Assembly (NCBI GenBank): GCA_014859965.1
Contig: JACZKQ010000028.1
Location: forward strand, 1 to 64,000
Direction: 5' to 3'
DNA length: 64,000 bases
From: Phycisphaerae bacterium
Lineage (GTDB): Bacteria > Planctomycetota > Phycisphaerae > Sedimentisphaerales > Anaerohalosphaeraceae
Program-made: the position numbers and the translations under genes
Shown here: positions 8,149-16,696 of the stretch, piece by piece
Numbering within the stretch: the stretch's first letter is position 1
Layout: every line of letters begins with the position of its first letter
The notes under the pieces: generated by a model
Seen by the model: the letters and a program-made list of their open reading frames with translations, nothing else
Databases searched by the model: none
What the model was told of the DNA's origin: nothing

Positions 8149-10050
8149 TCATGGGAAGAGAAGGGCCAGGAGTTCCTTGCTTTGGGAAAAGTCGGGGGCG
8201 ACGATGTGGGCGCCGGCCTTGATGAGGCGGGTTCGTTTTTCCGGTGCGAGGCCGTGTCGGCGAATTTCGTCGGAGGCGATACCGACGGCGATGCCTTCAC
8301 GGTTTCGGGCCTGGCGGAGTTCGACGGGGCCGTCGCCGAAGGCGGCGAGTTGCGGACCTTCGAGGTTGTGGCGGCCGATGATGTCGGCGATGACCTGCTT
8401 TTTTGAGCAGTTTTCGATGTCGCGGAGGGCGCCGTAGATACCGCCGTCGAAAAGATCGGCGTAGCCCAGGACGCGGGCTTCGGCGACAACGTCGTCGTGG
8501 TCGGTGCCGCTGGCGAGGTACAGGGTTACGCCTTTGGCCTTGAGGGCGCGGACGAAGGAGATGGCGCCTTTGATGGTAAAGTCGGTGATATCGAGAATGC
8601 CGGCGTTGAATTTGTCGATGCGCTTCTGAACCATGGCGATAAGCGCTTCGTTGTAGACGGCCTTATAGCCGTGCTTGTCGAGGATTTGGTGTTCGGGGAC
8701 GATGGCGAATTCGCGGACCATGTCGACAAGGCCCTGCATCTGGATGAGGGTCTGAATGCCGGTGGACTTGTCGATGTAGTCGAGGACGCGGCTGCGGACT
8801 TTGTGGTAGAGGGTTTCGTCGGCGGTCTCGTAGCGGTCGCCGAGGATGGCGCGGATCATGACGGGGGCCATGATTTCTTCCCAGCCCTGGCGGAGTGTGC
8901 TGATGGTGCCGTCGTGATCGAAGAGAGCGTGCTGTATGCGCCCGAGGGGCAGGACGGCAAGATCCGTGCATATCTCAATTTCTGTGCCTTCGAGGCAGCG
9001 GGCGCGGCGGCGGTCTGCGGCCAGTTCGGGCTGGTAAATGTAGTCGGCGTTTTCGGCGATTTCGATCACTTCGGGGCCGGAGGCGGTGCCGGTCTGGAAG
9101 AGCTTCTGGACGGTAACGGCGGCGGCGAGGTTGGCGAATTGGGCGGCCTCCGGGCTGGATATGCCCGCGGCAAGGCACAGACCGAGGGCGCTGATGGTGG
9201 TGTCGCCGGCACCGACGGTGTCGAGCTTTTTGAGGAGCTGGATGCCGGGGGCGTGGTGGAGGCCGGCGTCATCGACGGTGAGGATGCCGCGCGGGCCGCG
9301 GGTGACGAAGACGGGTTTGCCGGAGCGGGCATGGAGGTTGTGGGCGTAGGTCTTTATGTCTTCGAGACTTATGACGTCGCCCGGGCTGGCCTCGACGCCG
9401 TTTAGGATGGCGGCCTCGACGTCGTTGGTCTTGCGGCTAACGTTGGTGAAGCGATGGCTGTAGTGGCGCGAGTCGAAGAGGACGATCTTGTCGGTGAATT
9501 CGTCGAAGAGGACGTTGACGGCCTCGATAAAAGTATCGTTGGCCAGCGAGCCGGGGACCTGCTGGTTGAAGATGAGGGCGTCGCAGTTCTGCAGGGCGCG
9601 ACGTAGGCCGGCGACGAGGGCGGCGTGCGTTTCGGGTGAGCGGCGGTTGAGGAAGCCGAAGTCGATGCGGGGCTGTTCTTCGTCGTGGAGGTAGCGTTTG
9701 GCGAAGGTGACGGTGTCGAAGTTTTCGGGCTGGACGACGAGGGAGGCGGTGTCGACACGGAGGGCGGCGAGTTGGCGGGTAAGTTCGCGGCCGTAGATGT
9801 CGTCGCCGATGACGCCGATGACGCGGATGACGGCGGGTTCGAGTGCGGCGAGATTGGCGACGATGTTGGAGGCGCCGCCGAGGGTGTAGTAGTGGCGGGC
9901 GACGGCCTGAGCCTGGAGGCCGGTTTCGACGGACACTTCCGAGCCGCCGGGGGAGAGGATCCAATAGGCGTCGAGGCAGAAGTCGCCGTAAACGGCGATT
10001 TTGACGTTTTTGATTCGGTCAAGGATTTCGCGGACACGTTGGGTTTTCAT
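8149..10050 (-). CDS. PfkB-family sugar kinase fused to a HAD phosphatase
   Basis: A 633-residue two-domain cytoplasmic protein. Residues 1-330 are a PfkB/ribokinase-type kinase resembling the HldE (RfaE) kinase domain, with GGASNIVANLAALE (58-71) and the catalytic DTVGAGD (277-283). Residues 370-633 are a haloacid-dehalogenase-type hydrolase with FDHDGT (377-382), ASGTDHDD, and AAFGDGPVELRQA as the metal-binding motif. The fusion suggests sequential phosphorylation and dephosphorylation of one sugar, as in heptose-1,7-bisphosphate chemistry, but the HAD part has a large cap and is not GmhB-like, so substrates are unknown. It is the last gene of a minus-strand operon with an AGE-family epimerase and a small membrane protein. 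An annotation split into two genes would be wrong: the frame is continuous. Confidence 0.85.
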   Translation of the reverse strand: MKTQRVREILDRIKNVKIAVYGDFCLDAYWILSPGGSEVSVETGLQAQAVARHYYTLGGASNIVANLAALEPAVIRVIGVIGDDIYGRELTRQLAALRVDTASLVVQPENFDTVTFAKRYLHDEEQPRIDFGFLNRRSPETHAALVAGLRRALQNCDALIFNQQVPGSLANDTFIEAVNVLFDEFTDKIVLFDSRHYSHRFTNVSRKTNDVEAAILNGVEASPGDVISLEDIKTYAHNLHARSGKPVFVTRGPRGILTVDDAGLHHAPGIQLLKKLDTVGAGDTTISALGLCLAAGISSPEAAQFANLAAAVTVQKLFQTGTASGPEVIEIAENADYIYQPELAADRRRARCLEGTEIEICTDLAVLPLGRIQHALFDHDGTISTLRQGWEEIMAPVMIRAILGDRYETADETLYHKVRSRVLDYIDKSTGIQTLIQMQGLVDMVREFAIVPEHQILDKHGYKAVYNEALIAMVQKRIDKFNAGILDITDFTIKGAISFVRALKAKGVTLYLASGTDHDDVVAEARVLGYADLFDGGIYGALRDIENCSKKQVIADIIGRHNLEGPQLAAFGDGPVELRQARNREGIAVGIASDEIRRHGLAPEKRTRLIKAGAHIVAPDFSQSKELLALLFP

Positions 10051-10083
10051 AAGGCAAAGCCTGATTGGAGGCGCGTGCAGAGT

Positions 10084-10341
10084 TTAATTCAGTTGTCTCT
10101 GTCGTCTGAGAATCCATACGGCTATTACGACCAAATACAGGAGGCTAACGGGCATTGCCACAATAAGCATTGACAGCAGGTCGGGCGGTGTCATCAAGGC
10201 GCCCGCCAGGAATATGGCCGGAATGCCGTAAAAGGCATAGATCGGAATGCTTTTTTTTCTTGTCAATGTTCGGAGCAATGCGTGGGCGATCATGACGAAA
10301 AACGTTTGAACGGCGACGACGATCAATTCGGTTAAACCCAT
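10084..10341 (-). CDS. Small membrane protein of unknown function
   Basis: An 85-residue protein with about three hydrophobic segments: residues 4-22 (ELIVVAVQTFFVMIAHAL), 33-50 (YAFYGIPAIFLAGAL) and 56-77 (LSMLIVAMPVSLLYLVVIAVW). It ends in a basic RRQRQ tail. GGGAG lies seven bases before the ATG, which supports translation. It lies 30 bases after the epimerase gene and 33 bases before the kinase-phosphatase fusion, so it is part of that operon. No family was recognised. Confidence 0.65.
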   Translation of the reverse strand: MGLTELIVVAVQTFFVMIAHALLRTLTRKKSIPIYAFYGIPAIFLAGALMTPPDLLSMLIVAMPVSLLYLVVIAVWILRRQRQLN

Positions 10342-10371
10342 TTTGATTCTCCCAAAATTTTAGCGCTACAT

Positions 10372-11643
10372 TTAGAGGGCCCCTGCAAGTTTGTTGAGGC
10401 GGTTGATGGACTGGATGTGGGCGCGGACGGTGTGGTAGTTTACTTTCCAGGAGGTGCTCATGTGCGTCCAGATGGGTCTTCCTTCGCGGGTCATGAGGGG
10501 CCACCATTCGCCGAGGGGGTGGTTGATCATTTTGTCCATGACGAAGCGGTGGACGGCTTCGTAGGCGGGGAGATATTTTTCGGGGCCAAAGCGGAGGGAG
10601 GCTTCGAGCATGCCGATCATGACCTCGGCCTGCTGCCAGAACTCTTTTTCGCGGTCGTAGACGCCGCCGGCGTGGGAGCCTTCGACGTAGACGCCGCCGT
10701 ACTCCCAGTCGATGCCATCGTTGAGGGTGTGCTGGAGTATCTGCTTGAGGAGGTCTTCATAGGGCTTGTGATCCATTTTCATGACGTCGAGGGCGTGAAG
10801 AAAGAGCCAGACAAATTCGACGTTGTGGCCGTAGGAGGTGTTGTCTTCAGCGTTGGGTTTTTCGCCGCCGTCGGCAAAGCGGTCCCAGCCCCAGATGATG
10901 TCGAACTTGATCTGGGGGGCAATCTTCCAGTCGGCCCAGAACTGGGGGATGCCGGTGTGGTACTTCGGGTGGTTGATGCGGTGGAAGAGGATATCGATGT
11001 CTTCGAGCAGTTTGCGGCGGTGGACGGATTGGCCGGAGGCTTCGTAAAGCGTGGTGAAGGCCTCCATGAGGTGCATGTGAGCGTCGAGGGTTTTGCGGTC
11101 GCCGCCCTGCGCGCCGGGGCCGCGGAGGTCCCAGTTGCGTTCGAACATCTCGAAGTAGCCGCCGTGCATGGTGTCGGCTGCGTGTTTCTGGACGAGGTCG
11201 AAAGTTTTTTCAGCGTATTCGAGACCGACGGGGTCGCCGGTGGCGAGGGTGTACTCGGAGAGGGCGTACATAACGAAGGAAAGGCCGTAGAGGATTTTCT
11301 TGTCGATGGCGACGTTGCCTTTGCGGTCGGTGGTCCAGTAGAAGCCGCCGTACTGTTTGTCCCACATGCGGTTCAGGAGGAAGTCGACACCGTGTTTTGC
11401 ATACTCAGCGCACCGGCCGCCGCCGTAGCCGGCGCGATGGGCCGAGGACATGGTGTAGACAGTGCGGGTCATGGCGATGAGCGATTTTTCGTCCTGGCCG
11501 CTGTCGTTGCCATCCTTGTCAAAATGGGTAATGTAGCCGCCGTTGATGTCATCTTTGCAGCGGTCGAGCCAGAATGGGAGGAGTTCGTTTTGCAGGCAGG
11601 TCTTAAGTTCGTCTTTCCACAAGTGCAATACATCGGTATCCAT
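10372..11643 (-). CDS. AGE-family 2-epimerase (N-acylglucosamine or mannobiose/cellobiose type)
   Basis: A 423-residue (alpha/alpha)6-barrel epimerase that would interconvert a 2-epimer pair such as GlcNAc/ManNAc or a gluco-/manno-disaccharide. Conserved family motifs are NTSYGHNVEFVW (catalytic His), EFWQQAEVMIGM and WKVNYHTVRAHI near the C-terminus (second His region). Length is normal for the family. The frame opens at 11670, but the ATG at 11643 has GGAGG seven bases upstream and gives MDTDVLHLWKDEL, the expected start. It leads an operon with a small membrane protein and the PfkB-HAD fusion, which points to a salvage or nucleotide-sugar precursor pathway. Which sugar is used cannot be read from the sequence. 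Confidence 0.85.
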   Translation of the reverse strand: MDTDVLHLWKDELKTCLQNELLPFWLDRCKDDINGGYITHFDKDGNDSGQDEKSLIAMTRTVYTMSSAHRAGYGGGRCAEYAKHGVDFLLNRMWDKQYGGFYWTTDRKGNVAIDKKILYGLSFVMYALSEYTLATGDPVGLEYAEKTFDLVQKHAADTMHGGYFEMFERNWDLRGPGAQGGDRKTLDAHMHLMEAFTTLYEASGQSVHRRKLLEDIDILFHRINHPKYHTGIPQFWADWKIAPQIKFDIIWGWDRFADGGEKPNAEDNTSYGHNVEFVWLFLHALDVMKMDHKPYEDLLKQILQHTLNDGIDWEYGGVYVEGSHAGGVYDREKEFWQQAEVMIGMLEASLRFGPEKYLPAYEAVHRFVMDKMINHPLGEWWPLMTREGRPIWTHMSTSWKVNYHTVRAHIQSINRLNKLAGAL

Positions 11644-11780
11644 ATCCAGTCCTCCATATATATAGTTCATTCGGTTAGATCAGTAATATATAGGAGATTG
11701 GGGGCAGTTGCCAGCAGAATTCCGGCGAGGCAAACACGCAATTACGCAAGCGAATCGGGAACATTATCGGAATAAAAAAC

Positions 11781-11809
11781 TTGCAAAAGCAAGGGGAACT
11801 ACCTATATA
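11781..11809 (+). promoter_or_regulatory. Candidate promoter of the polysaccharide locus
   Basis: TTGCAA (11781-11786) and TATATA (11804-11809) are separated by 17 bases. A transcript starting near 11816 would carry a leader of about 184 bases before the first gene at 12000. Confidence 0.55.
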
Positions 11810-11822
11810 TTTGCTGAGCGGA

Positions 11823-11843
11823 TTGCCCCGGACTATGGGGCAA
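11823..11843. promoter_or_regulatory. Inverted repeat just downstream of the locus promoter
   Basis: TTGCCCC (11823-11829) and GGGGCAA (11837-11843) form a perfect seven-base-pair stem with a seven-base loop, about +7 to +27 of the predicted transcript. No T tract follows, so it may be an operator or 5' RNA structure. Confidence 0.45.
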
Positions 11844-11999
11844 CATGCTCCAGCGAACTCCTGCTGTCACTCTACTAATATCTGATGTGCAAGCCGTGTA
11901 GTCGCGGGGGGTGGTGAGTGATGCGGGGTATCGACGCAGTAACGGATTGCGGCAGCGCTGGATTTGTTGACAGAAGGAATTTCGGCAGGAGTTTGGTCC

Positions 12000-13190
12000 A
12001 TGGACGAACCGAGAGAGGTCCTTTCGGCTTGCGACGGGATTGCGTCCCGTGAGGCAGGAAGCCGGCCGGCCGATGATGCAGACTTGCTGGATTACCTGGC
12101 CATCGTCTGGCGTTACAGGTATATGATAACGGCGGGGAGCATTCTTCTGACACTGATAGTTGCAGCAGCAGTGCATTTCGGCAGTCAGCAATACTCTGTC
12201 ACCTACGTTTATCGCGACTGGGACTTCCTTGAGGAAGATTATGAGGTTTTTCTCAATCGTTTTTATTCATCCACAAATCTGGGGCGTATCGAAACGGCCA
12301 TTGCCAAAGGCGGCAGCAGCGGAAGCGGCCTGCTCAGCGGGTGGTCCACGCGGAAGGAATCGGCGGAGCGCATCGTGCGGTTTAGTGTCTGGCCGGAGTA
12401 TTCTGAGACCCGGACGACCAGCATGCAAGACGGCTCATCGCCTGCGGTAGGCGAACTGCTTCGCATGACCATTACGTGCGACAGTGAAGAAGATCTTCGT
12501 TTCGCCGGGGTTGTTCTGCGAGAAAACATCGAGAACCTGGTGCCGCTTTTGATTGTTGAAAAGCAGTTGGCCGGGTTGATTAAGAGCCACACAGCCAAAC
12601 GCGCCAGTATCGAGGCAAATCGATTTCCCCTTTCCGTGCTGCTTACACGGAACAAGGCGATTTTGGAACGGCTGAGGAGAATCGAGCCGGCGGGCGCGGC
12701 GGATTGGGACGACCGAATCAGCCTTCAGTTCAACATCGGCAGCAGGAGCGAGTATCTTCCATTGGCATACCATATCCGGGCGGTGGAGACACAGGTGCTG
12801 CAGGCTGAGGAGGAGATGCTCAGCGATGAGAAAACCTACCGCTACTACGGCGATTTGACAAATGTCAACGAACAGCTTTTCAATGCTTTGAAGAAGCCGG
12901 ACTCGGGCCTTACGATTGCCGGGTTTCTGTCTTACGTGGACGAGGCACGGCGGCGTTCGGACGAGCAGGAGATCAAGGATTTTTTATCCTCCTATCTTAA
13001 GACGTTAAGCAACAGCCTGTTGACTTGCGCGCCGGTTTCCGAACTGCCGGGGATCGAGTGTTCAGGCAGAGGATTGGTACGGAAAATGGCAGTTGCCTTT
13101 TTTATGGGTTTTGCCTTCACGACGGCGGCGGCATTTCTCGCAGAAGGTATTCGCCGGCGGAAGCACCAGATCCCGGCGGCGCAGCGTTGA
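12000..13190 (+). CDS. Wzz-like polysaccharide chain-length or co-polymerase protein
   Basis: A 396-residue inner-membrane protein with the chain-length-determinant architecture: a short cytoplasmic N-terminus, a first membrane helix at residues 42-60 (MITAGSILLTLIVAAAV), a long largely helical periplasmic region, and a second helix at 363-383 (MAVAFFMGFAFTTAAAFLA) before a basic tail. It would set polymer length together with the Wzy-like polymerase encoded 14 kb downstream. No tyrosine-kinase domain is attached. The frame extends to a TTG at 11964, but the ATG at 12000 has AGGAG eight bases upstream. It opens the locus. Assignment rests on topology more than on sequence motifs. Confidence 0.68.
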   Translation: MDEPREVLSACDGIASREAGSRPADDADLLDYLAIVWRYRYMITAGSILLTLIVAAAVHFGSQQYSVTYVYRDWDFLEEDYEVFLNRFYSSTNLGRIETAIAKGGSSGSGLLSGWSTRKESAERIVRFSVWPEYSETRTTSMQDGSSPAVGELLRMTITCDSEEDLRFAGVVLRENIENLVPLLIVEKQLAGLIKSHTAKRASIEANRFPLSVLLTRNKAILERLRRIEPAGAADWDDRISLQFNIGSRSEYLPLAYHIRAVETQVLQAEEEMLSDEKTYRYYGDLTNVNEQLFNALKKPDSGLTIAGFLSYVDEARRRSDEQEIKDFLSSYLKTLSNSLLTCAPVSELPGIECSGRGLVRKMAVAFFMGFAFTTAAAFLAEGIRRRKHQIPAAQR

Positions 13191-13370
13191 ACGGGGCCGA
13201 GGGTCTGCCGGCAGAGAATACATTCGGGTCGCCAGCAGAGATCCGTAAAGGATTTTACCTGCAACCCACGGGGACGGAGTATGTCCACAGTCTGCCCTTG
13301 CGGCAGCCCGGGTCAACGGGGGCCGTTGGCAGGGCCCTTATGAGATTGAGCTTTTCATGGTGCAGAACAC

Positions 13371-14675
13371 ATGAGTAATTGCAGAACGGTAATCATCGGC
13401 CTTGACGGCGTCCCTTTCGAGATGATCCGGCGCCTGTGCGGAGCGGGGGTGATGCCGCATACGCGCGTACTTCTGGAGGAAGGTATTTTTCGCCAAATGC
13501 GGTCGACGGTTCCAGAGATTTCGTCGGTGGCATGGTCCTCGATGATCACGGGAACCAATCCGGGTGTACACGGCATTTTCGGGTTCATGGACCTGTTTGA
13601 GGGCTCGTACCGGATGCGGTTCCCGAACTTCAGGGACCTGCGGGCGGAGCCGTTCTGGCGGGAGTGGCCGGGCGAGTCGGTGATTATAAATGTTCCGTCG
13701 ACCTATCCCGTAGAGCCGATGGAGGGCGTTCACATCTCGGGTTTCGTGTCGGTCGATATGGCGCGGAGCGTGCATCCGGCCGGCCTGCTGGACAAGCTGA
13801 CCGAGATGGACTATCGCCTCGACGTGGATTCGCAAAAGGCGCACAGCTCGATGGCGTTGTTCCTGTCGGACCTCAACAAGACTTTGGAAGCACGCATCCG
13901 GGCGAGCCGGTATTTGTGGGATCATGTGGACTGGCGGACGTTCATGCTTGTCTTCACGGGGACGGACCGGCTGATGCATTTCCTGTGGAATGCTTATGAA
14001 GATGAACGGCATGTCCATCACGATTTCTTTCTGGACCATTTCCGCCGGATCGACGAGGCCGTCGGCGAGTTTTGCGCCCGCATGAATGACACCGATCTGC
14101 TGGTGATGCATTCGGATCACGGTTTTGAGCGGCTCGACTGGGACATCCAGATCAATCACGTGCTCAAGGAGGCAGGATTTCTGGCGTTCGAAGCGGGGGA
14201 AGAAGAAGTGCTAAGGAACATTCATCCGACGAGTCGGGCGTTTGCGCTGGAACCGGGCCGGGTTTATGTGCATCGCCGCGGCAAGTACCCGCGCGGCTGC
14301 GTCGACGATGAGGCGGATACGATTATGGCGGATCTGGAGCAGGTCTTCAGCCGCCTCGAAGTCGAGGGACGCAAGGTCATACGGGACGTCTATCGCGCGG
14401 AGGATATCTATAGCGGCCCTCAGGTCGAGCACGGACCCGACCTGGTGCTGGTTGGCGCCGAAGGGTTCAATTTGCGCGCCACTATGAAGGCGCGGGTTTT
14501 GGCCGAACGGGGCATCTTCACGGGCAAGCATACGCAGGACAATGCGTTTCTCTTGGTGCGGCCTTGCGGCGGGGAGGCGGACCTTCCGGAGTGGCCGGAG
14601 ATTTCAGAGGTACGAACGATTATCGAAACGATGAACCCGGCTTTGGCAGGCGTTTGCGGCCGCCGGTATGCATAA
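13371..14675 (+). CDS. Alkaline-phosphatase-superfamily phosphodiesterase/pyrophosphatase
   Basis: A 434-residue member of the type I phosphodiesterase/nucleotide pyrophosphatase group. Metal-binding motifs are visible: Asp12 in IIGLDGVP, the nucleophile region SSVAWSSMITGTNPG (51-65), the Asp/His pair in TDRLMH (198-203) and HSDHG (247-251). These enzymes hydrolyse phosphate esters or transfer phospho-groups with two metal ions. Here the enzyme may process a nucleotide-sugar, a lipid-linked intermediate or a phospho-substituent of the polymer. No signal peptide is seen, so it is probably cytoplasmic. A 180-base spacer without features separates it from the Wzz-like gene, and no strong ribosome binding site precedes the ATG. 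Confidence 0.78.
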   Translation: MSNCRTVIIGLDGVPFEMIRRLCGAGVMPHTRVLLEEGIFRQMRSTVPEISSVAWSSMITGTNPGVHGIFGFMDLFEGSYRMRFPNFRDLRAEPFWREWPGESVIINVPSTYPVEPMEGVHISGFVSVDMARSVHPAGLLDKLTEMDYRLDVDSQKAHSSMALFLSDLNKTLEARIRASRYLWDHVDWRTFMLVFTGTDRLMHFLWNAYEDERHVHHDFFLDHFRRIDEAVGEFCARMNDTDLLVMHSDHGFERLDWDIQINHVLKEAGFLAFEAGEEEVLRNIHPTSRAFALEPGRVYVHRRGKYPRGCVDDEADTIMADLEQVFSRLEVEGRKVIRDVYRAEDIYSGPQVEHGPDLVLVGAEGFNLRATMKARVLAERGIFTGKHTQDNAFLLVRPCGGEADLPEWPEISEVRTIIETMNPALAGVCGRRYA

Positions 14676-14784
14676 CATGGTGTGTCGGATCGGTTGGGCG
14701 TTTTATGGCAGGCGCCTGCCATGCCGTTTGAACAAGGATGAGCGAGTGCGTTGCGGAACAACGCGCGACAAGTAAGGAGTGGAT

Positions 14785-16311
14785 ATGCACAATGCCAAAT
14801 GCACGTGCTGGAACTGCCCTGCGATCGACCTTGCAGGTAAGGTTGATTTTCGGGCCTGCGGGCAGTCGACCAAGCAATTCGTTAAAGCGGCGGACGACAC
14901 AGAAGAGACGCGGATAATGGGCGAATGCAAGCGGCGTCCTGAACTGGGTTTGTTCGATCCGATGGATATGACATTCGCCGAGTGCACCGAGTACGCGCCC
15001 GGTCCTTACGGTTACATGCTCAGGGACATGCGGGTCATGATTTTGGGCATTGACGGGTACCTGGGGTGGACGCTGGCGCTATGGCTTGGCAGTCTGGGCT
15101 GCAAAGTGAGCGGAGTGGACAACTACAATCGGCGCGAGTGGGTCAAAGAGCGCGGAGCTCAGACGATCGTGCCGATTTCGCGCATGAACGAACGCCTGCG
15201 GGCTGCGCGGGAGGTGCTGGGGCTCAACATTGATTTTCGCCAGATCGACATTTACTCGGAGCGCGACCGCTTCAAGGAGTTTGTCGACGAGGTGAAGCCC
15301 GAGTCGATCGTGCATTACGCGGAATGTCCGTCGGCGCCGTTCAGCATGATCGACGTGGAGCACGCCATCAAGGTCCAGGAGAACAATGTTCTTGGAACAT
15401 TGGCGACGCTGTTCACGATGCGGGACGTGGTTCCGGAAACGAGCATGGTGAAGCTGGGCACAATGGGCGAGTACGGGACGCCGCTGACGGGGCGGCCGAT
15501 TTTCGAAGGGCTGTTTCCCGCCGATGCGGTGCTGCAATGGGAGGGACGGGAATGGAGTCTCGGGGGGGAGATCGTTCCGCGTGATCCGGCCAGTTTCTAT
15601 CACGTCAGCAAAGTTCAGGATACGTTTAATTGCTATGAGGCGTGCAAATACTGGTGGCTTCGGTCGTACGATGTGATGCAGGGGGTGATTTTCGGGGTCG
15701 ACACGGATCAGGTGTCGGCGGATCCGCGGCTGCGTACGCGACTGGACATCGATGAATGGTTTGGTACGGTGATCAATCGTTTTGTGGCGCAGGCGGTTGC
15801 GGGCATTCCGTTGACGTTGTACGGCATGGGCCGGCAGATCCGCGGCTTCATCGCGCTGCGGGACGCCATGGAGTGCATGACGCGGCTGATCTGCAGCCCG
15901 CCCGAACCGGGCCAATACGCCGTTGTCAACCAGGTGTCGGGGATCTACAGCACGCGGGAACTGGCGTATATCGTCGCCAAGACAGGTCGGGAGCATTTCG
16001 GGCTCGACGTTCAGATTCAACGGGTCGAGAACCCGCGGGTCGAAGCGGACGAGCATCCGTTCGAGGCGATATATGAACGGCTGCCGAAGGAGTTCGGATT
16101 CGCACCGCAAGTGGCATTGGAAGACGAAGTCCGCAAGATGTTCGAGCTGTTTTTGACGGACGAGGTGCGAGCACGGATCGAAGAGCGGCGGCAAGTGATC
16201 ATGCCCAAGACATGGTGGTCGGGGGTCAAACGAGAAGTCGAACGTCTGGAACTTCTCGATCTTCAAGGAGAAATAGAAGAAGATGAGCGCATGTTTAAGA
16301 TTAACCGATGA
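14785..16311 (+). CDS. sqdB-like: UDP-sulfoquinovose-synthase family enzyme with Cys-rich N-terminal extension
   Basis: A 508-residue extended short-chain dehydrogenase closely following the SQD1/SqdB pattern. It has a Rossmann loop GIDGYLGW (88-95), KLGTMGEYGTP (catalytic Thr region, 225-233), YHVSK (272-276, Tyr and Lys of the active site), NPRVEADEH and a C-terminal VIMPKTWWSG. SqdB converts UDP-glucose and sulfite to UDP-sulfoquinovose. Plant SQD1 has EQRSAPYSMID where this protein has AECPSAPFSMID, so substrate use may differ. About 80 residues precede the fold and carry six cysteines (C6, C8, C11, C25, C48, C67), suggesting a metal- or redox-active module not found in SQD1. AGGAG lies five bases before the ATG at 14785. 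The gene overlaps a thioredoxin by 29 bases. Confidence 0.85.
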   Translation: MHNAKCTCWNCPAIDLAGKVDFRACGQSTKQFVKAADDTEETRIMGECKRRPELGLFDPMDMTFAECTEYAPGPYGYMLRDMRVMILGIDGYLGWTLALWLGSLGCKVSGVDNYNRREWVKERGAQTIVPISRMNERLRAAREVLGLNIDFRQIDIYSERDRFKEFVDEVKPESIVHYAECPSAPFSMIDVEHAIKVQENNVLGTLATLFTMRDVVPETSMVKLGTMGEYGTPLTGRPIFEGLFPADAVLQWEGREWSLGGEIVPRDPASFYHVSKVQDTFNCYEACKYWWLRSYDVMQGVIFGVDTDQVSADPRLRTRLDIDEWFGTVINRFVAQAVAGIPLTLYGMGRQIRGFIALRDAMECMTRLICSPPEPGQYAVVNQVSGIYSTRELAYIVAKTGREHFGLDVQIQRVENPRVEADEHPFEAIYERLPKEFGFAPQVALEDEVRKMFELFLTDEVRARIEERRQVIMPKTWWSGVKREVERLELLDLQGEIEEDERMFKINR

Positions 16312-16696
16312 CAATTTTTTGGAGGAGGTCCTCGACGCCGAGGTGCCGGTGTTGGTGGATTTCTGGGGTTCGTGGTGTCCCCCGTGCAAGATGATGGAGC
16401 CGGTGGTGGATGCCTTGGCGGAGACGTTTGCGGGTGTGCTGAAGGTCGGCAAATTGAACGTGGACCGGAACCCCGCGACTCGGTCGCAGTTCGAGGTTTC
16501 GGCGGCGCCAACGTTTATCCTGTTTCAGGACGGCGAGGTATCCATGCGGGCGATCGGTGCGCGTTCGCACAAGCAGCTTGTAGAACTGATCAACCGCGCG
16601 CTCGGCCGCCGCGAGGCGGCGCCTCAGCGCGTGGTGGCGGTGCACACTGCGTCGCAGGCGTCGGGGCGCACGCAACTCGAGGTTTCCACGATATGA
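16283..16696 (+). CDS. Thioredoxin with a WCPPC active site
   Basis: A 137-residue thioredoxin fold protein. The active site reads GSWCPPCKMMEP instead of the standard WCGPC; the cis-proline loop is AAPTFILF. A tail of about 30 residues beyond the usual 105 shows no motif. No signal peptide is present, so it is cytoplasmic. Its start lies 29 bases inside the end of the sulfoquinovose-synthase-like gene, and its stop overlaps the next epimerase gene as ATGA, so the three are translationally coupled. This placement suggests it reduces the neighbouring enzyme or supplies reductant for sulfite or sulfur handling. That role is inference. Confidence 0.88.
   Translation: MSACLRLTDDNFLEEVLDAEVPVLVDFWGSWCPPCKMMEPVVDALAETFAGVLKVGKLNVDRNPATRSQFEVSAAPTFILFQDGEVSMRAIGARSHKQLVELINRALGRREAAPQRVVAVHTASQASGRTQLEVSTI

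Larger units (their letters stand above)
11644..11999. other. Divergent regulatory region before the polysaccharide locus
   Basis: No gene. The region separates the minus-strand epimerase operon from the plus-strand polysaccharide locus. It contains the promoter at 11781-11809, an inverted repeat at 11823-11843 and a roughly 150-base leader. On the minus strand CTTGC-TTTT-GCAAG followed by six T (within 11775-11794) could act as a weak terminator. Confidence 0.5.

Noticed and set aside
8497-11775. Long plus-strand open frames opposite the PfkB-HAD and AGE genes
   Set aside because: They are GC-rich mirror frames with unnatural Gly/Val/Ala/Asp composition, no start signals and no motifs, while the minus strand encodes clear enzymes.
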